Part shown: positions 60,337 to 64,000 of the stretch, piece after piece
How the letters are laid out: every line of letters starts with the position of its first letter
Position numbering within the stretch: position 1 is the stretch's first letter
DNA from: RBG-16-66-20 sp052386675
GTDB taxonomy: Bacteria > Pseudomonadota > Gammaproteobacteria > Burkholderiales > SG8-39
Direction of reading: 5' to 3'
Length of the DNA: 64,000 bases
Assembly (NCBI GenBank): GCA_052386675.1
Contig: JBQTJX010000019.1
Location: forward strand, 62,001 to 126,000
Program-made: the position numbers and the translations under genes
Notes under the pieces: generated by a model
What the model was told of the DNA's origin: nothing
The model's database searches: none
Seen by the model: only the letters and a program-made list of their open reading frames with translations

Positions 60337-61076
60337 TCGAGCACGTCAGGCGCTGGGTGGGGGAGGCGAAGCGGGTCGTCGTTCTGACCGGCGCCGGCAT
60401 CTCCACGGATTCCGGCATCCCGGACTTTCGTGGTCCGCAGGGACTCTGGACCAGGAACCCGAAGGCCGAGAAGCTCTCCGACATCCGCTACTACATGTCC
60501 GATCCCGAGGTGCGGCGGCTGGCCTGGCAGTCGCGCCTGGAGCATTCGACCTGGCAGGCCAGGCCGAACGCGGGGCACCTGGCGCTGGTGGAACTGGAGC
60601 GCCGCGGCAAGCTTCACGCGCTCATCACGCAGAACATAGACGAGTTGCACCAGCAGGCGGGCAATTCACCCGCGAAGGTCATCGAGGTGCACGGCACGGT
60701 GCGCAAGGCGGTGTGCATGGGCTGCGGCTGGCGCGGGCCGATGCTGGAGACGCTGGAGCGGGTGCGCGCGGGGGAGGCGGATCCGCCGTGCCTCGCCTGT
60801 GGCGGCATCCTCAAGAGCGCCACCATTTCCTTCGGCCAGGCGCTGGTGCCCGAGGTGATCGATCGGGCCATGGCAGTGGCGGCGCAGGCGGACCTGCTGC
60901 TCGCGGTCGGCTCGACGCTGCAGGTCTACCCGGTGGCGGGCGCGGTGCCGGCGGCGAAGGCGGCCGGGGCGAAGGTGGCCATCGTCAACGCGCAGCCCAC
61001 GGCGATGGACGACATCGCGGATGCGGTGCTGCCAGGGTCGATCAGCGAGATCCTGCCCAGGATTTGCGGGACGTGA
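60333..61076 (+). CDS. Sir2 family NAD-dependent protein deacylase
   Basis: 247 residues: GAGISTDSGIPDFRG, TQNIDELHQQAG, the catalytic His in VIEVHGTV and four zinc Cys (VCMGCGW and PCLACGG). It removes acyl groups from lysines using NAD. ATGA overlap with the FAD monooxygenase gene. CobB-like proteins can regulate acyl-CoA ligases, but no direct link is shown. Confidence 0.93.
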   Translation: MIEHVRRWVGEAKRVVVLTGAGISTDSGIPDFRGPQGLWTRNPKAEKLSDIRYYMSDPEVRRLAWQSRLEHSTWQARPNAGHLALVELERRGKLHALITQNIDELHQQAGNSPAKVIEVHGTVRKAVCMGCGWRGPMLETLERVRAGEADPPCLACGGILKSATISFGQALVPEVIDRAMAVAAQADLLLAVGSTLQVYPVAGAVPAAKAAGAKVAIVNAQPTAMDDIADAVLPGSISEILPRICGT

Positions 61077-61161
61077 TGGACGTGACGGACGTAACGGCGA
61101 ACTCGCCAACGACCCGATTGTGCCGCACAATCGCGTGGACAAAGCCAAAGGGGAGACCGTC

Positions 61162-62127
61162 ATGAACGTTCTGAAGAGATTCCTGATTCTCGCGCTCGCG
61201 CTCGCGCCGGCCGCTGCGCTGGCCCAGGTGTTTCCGACCAAGCCGCTGAAGCTCATCATCACCTTCCCCGCCGGCGGCCCTGCGGACCTGTTCGGGCGGT
61301 TGCTTGCGCAGCACATGGGCGACCGGCTCGGCCAGCCGGTCGTGGTGGAGAACGTGAGCGGCGTGGGCGGCGTGCTCGGCGTGGACCGTGCAGCCAAGTC
61401 CGCGCCCGATGGCTACACGCTGGTCCTGAACAGTGGTTCGACGGTGGCGATCGCGCCGTTCTCGATGGCGAAGATGCCCTACGACGTGAAGAAGGACCTC
61501 GCCTTCATCACCACGGTGGTGCTGGTGCCCGAGGTGCTGGCGGTGCATCCGACGCTGCCGGTCAACAACCTCAAGGAACTGGTCGACTACGCGAAGGCGA
61601 ATCCCGGCAAGATCAACTTCGCCTCCGCCGGCGGCGGCACGGTGACGCACCTCGCAGGCGAGCTGCTCAAGGTCGAGGCGCAGGTGAACATGGTGCACGT
61701 GCCCTACAAGGGCGCCGCGCCGGCGGTCACCGACATGCTGAGCGGCCAGGTGCAGATGGGCGTGTTCGACGTGCCGGTGCTCATTTCGCACATCCGCGCC
61801 GGCAAGCTGAAGCCGCTGGCGCTCACCAGCGCCAAGCGCACGCCGCTGCTGCCGAACGTCCCCACGACCGCGGAGGCAGGCTACGGCAAGGTGATCTCGG
61901 ACAACTGGTACGGGCTGGTGGGTCCGGCGGGCATTCCGCCCGGGGTCCTGAAGCGGTTGCACGATGCCGCGATCGCCGCGCTGCGCCAGCCGGCGCTGGT
62001 GGAGGCCTATGGCAAGGTGGCGGGCATCCCGCTGCCCTCGTCGCCGGAGGAATACCAAGTCTTCGTCGCGGCAGAACAGGCCAAGTGGAGCAAGGTGGTC
62101 GCCGCCATCGGCTTCAAGCAGCAGTAG
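61162..62127 (+). CDS. Tripartite tricarboxylate transporter binding protein (Bug/TctC)
   Basis: 321 residues with a signal peptide (FLILALALAPAAALAQ). Bug signature FPTKPLKLIITFPAGGPADLFGRLLA and INFASAGGGTVTHLAGELL. Bug proteins are greatly expanded in Burkholderiales and bind carboxylates. No TctA/B membrane genes lie nearby. AAAGGGGAG precedes the ATG. Confidence 0.94.
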   Translation: MNVLKRFLILALALAPAAALAQVFPTKPLKLIITFPAGGPADLFGRLLAQHMGDRLGQPVVVENVSGVGGVLGVDRAAKSAPDGYTLVLNSGSTVAIAPFSMAKMPYDVKKDLAFITTVVLVPEVLAVHPTLPVNNLKELVDYAKANPGKINFASAGGGTVTHLAGELLKVEAQVNMVHVPYKGAAPAVTDMLSGQVQMGVFDVPVLISHIRAGKLKPLALTSAKRTPLLPNVPTTAEAGYGKVISDNWYGLVGPAGIPPGVLKRLHDAAIAALRQPALVEAYGKVAGIPLPSSPEEYQVFVAAEQAKWSKVVAAIGFKQQ

Positions 62128-62134
62128 TTTCTTG

Positions 62135-62992
62135 ATGACGCTTCGCGAGCGCGTCCGTCGCGCTCGCCTGTACTGGCGCTCGCGCGCGCTGTTCCGCGAG
62201 TGCCTGGAGGACCCGGGCCTGGCCTGGCGCCTGCCGTTCGCCGGCGACGCCGTCGTGGACGTCCGCTTCACCACCGGCCGGCGCTTTGCCATGCCGGCGC
62301 GGCACTGGCCGCTGCTGCCCACGGCCTGCCGGCTGGACCGCATCGGCGCCCGCTTCGAGTTCCTCGATACGGGCAAGCGCATCGAGCTGGATGGCCTGGT
62401 GTTCCACACCCCGCTGTGGACGCGCAATGAAGCCGATTACTTGCGCGAAGTCCTGGTCGAGGACATCTACGGCGCGAAATCGCGCGACTTCCGCGGCAAG
62501 GTTGTGGTGGATGTCGGCGCCTACGTGGGGGATGCCAGCCTCGCCTTCGCGCGCCAGGGCGCGACGGTGCACGCGGTCGAGCCCTCGGCGGCCTTCAGCG
62601 CGCTGATCCGCAGGAATGCGGAAGAAAACGGGCTGGCCGGGAACGTGGTGGTGCATGCGGTTGGGCTTGCCGAGCGCGCCGGGGATGAGGCGTTCGGCGC
62701 CGACCGGCTGCATTTCGTCGAAGGCGTGGACTACGCCCTGCGCCATTTTCCCGCGGGCATCGAGCTGCTCAAACTCGACTGCGAGGGTGCGGAGTACCAC
62801 CTGCTTGGAGACGACCGGTTCCTCGCGCACCTCGCACCGCGCGAGATCCGCATGGAGTACCACCGCGGGCCGGAAGCGCTGCTGCCGAAACTGGCGGCGG
62901 CAGGCTACGACGTGGAAATGCGACCGGCGCAGGGGCCGGTCGGGCTGCTCAAGGCGATCAACCGTAGGGCGTCCGGTCCTTCCGGTCCCTGA
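62135..62992 (+). CDS. FkbM-family methyltransferase
   Basis: 285 residues. SAM motif VVVDVGAYVGDASLAFARQG and the FkbM piece LLKLDCEGAEYHLL. FkbM enzymes methylate hydroxyls of sugars or secondary metabolites. It starts seven bases after the Bug gene. Its 3' end overlaps the convergent desaturase-like gene by 35 bases. Confidence 0.87.
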   Translation: MTLRERVRRARLYWRSRALFRECLEDPGLAWRLPFAGDAVVDVRFTTGRRFAMPARHWPLLPTACRLDRIGARFEFLDTGKRIELDGLVFHTPLWTRNEADYLREVLVEDIYGAKSRDFRGKVVVDVGAYVGDASLAFARQGATVHAVEPSAAFSALIRRNAEENGLAGNVVVHAVGLAERAGDEAFGADRLHFVEGVDYALRHFPAGIELLKLDCEGAEYHLLGDDRFLAHLAPREIRMEYHRGPEALLPKLAAAGYDVEMRPAQGPVGLLKAINRRASGPSGP

Positions 62993-64000
62993 ACGGATAT
63001 GCGAGCTGACCAAGGTAATCCTCGGGCGGCTGGAACTTCACCGTGCCGTAGTTCCTCGGCCAATGCGCCGGCTGGTGCGCGGTGCCGAAGGAGAGGTCCC
63101 ACAGCGGCAGGAAACCGGCGAAGTTCTTGTCCAGGCCTTCCTCGTCGGAGGTGTGGTGCCAGTGGTGGTACTCGGGGGTGGCAATCAGCCAGCGCAGGTA
63201 GGGGAATCGCCAACGCACATTGGCGTGGATGAAGACCGCATGGAACGACACGAATGCGACGTAGGCCACCAGCGCCGCCTGCGAGAAGCCGAGGATGAAG
63301 ACCGGCAGGAATCCGGCCGCGCGGGTGACGAGCACGTCCACCGGGTGCATGCGCGAGCCGGCGAGCCAGTCCATCTCGCGGCTGGAATGGTGGATGGCGT
63401 GGAAGCTCCAGAGCCAGGGCACCTGGTGGAAGGCGCGGTGCACCCAGTAGACCACGAGGTCCACCGCCAGCAGGATCTGGATGAACTGCAGCCAGACCGG
63501 CTGCGCGGCGACGGCCTTCTGGAATTCGAAGCTCACCGCCCAGGCGAACAGCGCCTGCGCCGGGATCATGGCCGCGAACGACAGCAGTTGCACGCCAGCG
63601 TGGCTGACGAAGAAGTGCTTGAGGTCCGTCTGCCAGCCGCGGCGGAAAATGCGCTGCCGGCGCAGCGCGAACATTCGCTCAAGCGGAATGAACAGCAGGC
63701 CCAGCACCAGCAGCTCAAGCACGAAATAGTCAAGGCCGGCGCCGACCGTCGCGGGGCCTGTTTCCACTGAATCGGTGAAGCGCATCGCGAGGGCGACGCA
63801 GGCGAGCGCCATGCCAAGCAGCCCGTGCAACCTGGAGCGCAGCAGGAACAGGCTCGCGGCGCCGAGCAGCAGGGTGGCGGCGATGCTGGCCCAGAGGATG
63901 CCGCGGAACAAGTCGAGGTTGGCCTTGTAGAAAGGCAGCGCGTCGCGCGTGACCAGCAGGTCCGGGAACAGGAAGCAGAACTCGGCCAGGACACACAGCA
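62958..64000 (-). CDS. Sterol desaturase/fatty acid hydroxylase family membrane protein (5' end outside window)
   Basis: The frame is open to the window edge, so the start is not seen; TTG at 63911 is only an internal codon. The eight-His diiron pattern is complete: HRAFHQ, HAIHHSS, HAVFIHANV and YHHWHHT. Several membrane helices. The family hydroxylates or desaturates lipids; the substrate is unknown. Confidence 0.9.
   Translation of the reverse strand, partial: LCVLAEFCFLFPDLLVTRDALPFYKANLDLFRGILWASIAATLLLGAASLFLLRSRLHGLLGMALACVALAMRFTDSVETGPATVGAGLDYFVLELLVLGLLFIPLERMFALRRQRIFRRGWQTDLKHFFVSHAGVQLLSFAAMIPAQALFAWAVSFEFQKAVAAQPVWLQFIQILLAVDLVVYWVHRAFHQVPWLWSFHAIHHSSREMDWLAGSRMHPVDVLVTRAAGFLPVFILGFSQAALVAYVAFVSFHAVFIHANVRWRFPYLRWLIATPEYHHWHHTSDEEGLDKNFAGFLPLWDLSFGTAHQPAHWPRNYGTVKFQPPEDYLGQLAYPFRDRKDRTPYG

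Noticed and set aside
60333..61076. Sirtuin as part of a defence system
   Set aside because: It is a normal-length CobB-like deacylase, overlapping a metabolic gene, without the partner genes of known Sir2 defence systems.
1..64000. tRNA, rRNA or large noncoding RNA genes
   Set aside because: Intergenic gaps are short, and none shows a cloverleaf or rRNA-like sequence that I could recognise by eye.

Overview
The window is high-GC, densely packed bacterial DNA with few intergenic gaps and many 4-base ATGA/GTGA overlaps. The gene content (iscR-iscS-iscU-iscA-hscB-hscA-fdx-iscX, the benzoyl-CoA box genes with boxR, Bug/TctC-type binding proteins, YciB-BolA-parvulin, DUF2917 and DUF4124 proteins) points to a betaproteobacterium, probably Burkholderiales or a relative that uses aromatic acids. 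This is inference from gene content. No rRNA, tRNA or CRISPR was seen.

Layout. 1-6.2 kb: the end of an intradiol dioxygenase, fdxA, a DUF4126 membrane protein, and a minus-strand group (MocR regulator, TatD, acyl-CoA ligase, REC/HD-GYP regulator with a degenerate HD site). 6.3-15.4 kb: mutS, an ABC_sub_bind protein, the two halves of an AcnX hydro-lyase, a diguanylate cyclase, suhB, trmJ, cysE. 15.4-20.9 kb: a complete ISC iron-sulfur operon behind an IscR-type promoter. 20.9-28.8 kb: one tightly coupled operon with a Dpp/Opp-type ABC importer, a methyltransferase and two amide-bond hydrolases. 28.8-36.0 kb: housekeeping genes (hflX, msrA, parvulin, bolA, yciB). 36.0-43.3 kb: aerobic benzoyl-CoA genes (ferritin-like protein, boxB, boxC, boxR, and divergently a flavodoxin-benzoate-CoA ligase fusion, then an amidohydrolase). 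43.3-47.7 kb: a two-component system. 47.7-52.7 kb: a zinc-type alcohol dehydrogenase homologue with two amber codons near its end, and a three-subunit molybdenum hydroxylase of the 4-hydroxybenzoyl-CoA reductase type. 52.7-56.3 kb: a less GC-rich accessory block. 56.3-64 kb: dinB, a Kef-type antiporter, a FAD monooxygenase, a sirtuin, a Bug protein, an FkbM methyltransferase and a partial sterol-desaturase-like protein.

The strongest unusual signal is 52.7-56.3 kb. Six genes, all on the minus strand, are separated by attC-like imperfect hairpins carrying RYYYAAC/GTTRRRY core boxes; three stop codons lie inside a core box and two start codons lie just after one. It reads as an integron gene-cassette array with no integrase visible (a CALIN). 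Its cassettes carry a DUF4258/DUF2283 toxin-antitoxin-like pair, a HicB-like protein, an exported ABC binding protein and two unknown proteins. A 20-bp palindrome sits at each edge of the block, and a third copy lies about 10 kb away at the end of the benzoate ligase gene.

The second notable feature is the flavodoxin-benzoate-CoA ligase frame. A short inverted repeat lies in the linker, and a Shine-Dalgarno-like sequence plus ATG sits exactly at the natural start of the ligase, so one frame may give both a fusion and a free ligase. No boxA lies in the window, so the flavodoxin is a candidate partner in BoxB electron supply (hypothesis only).
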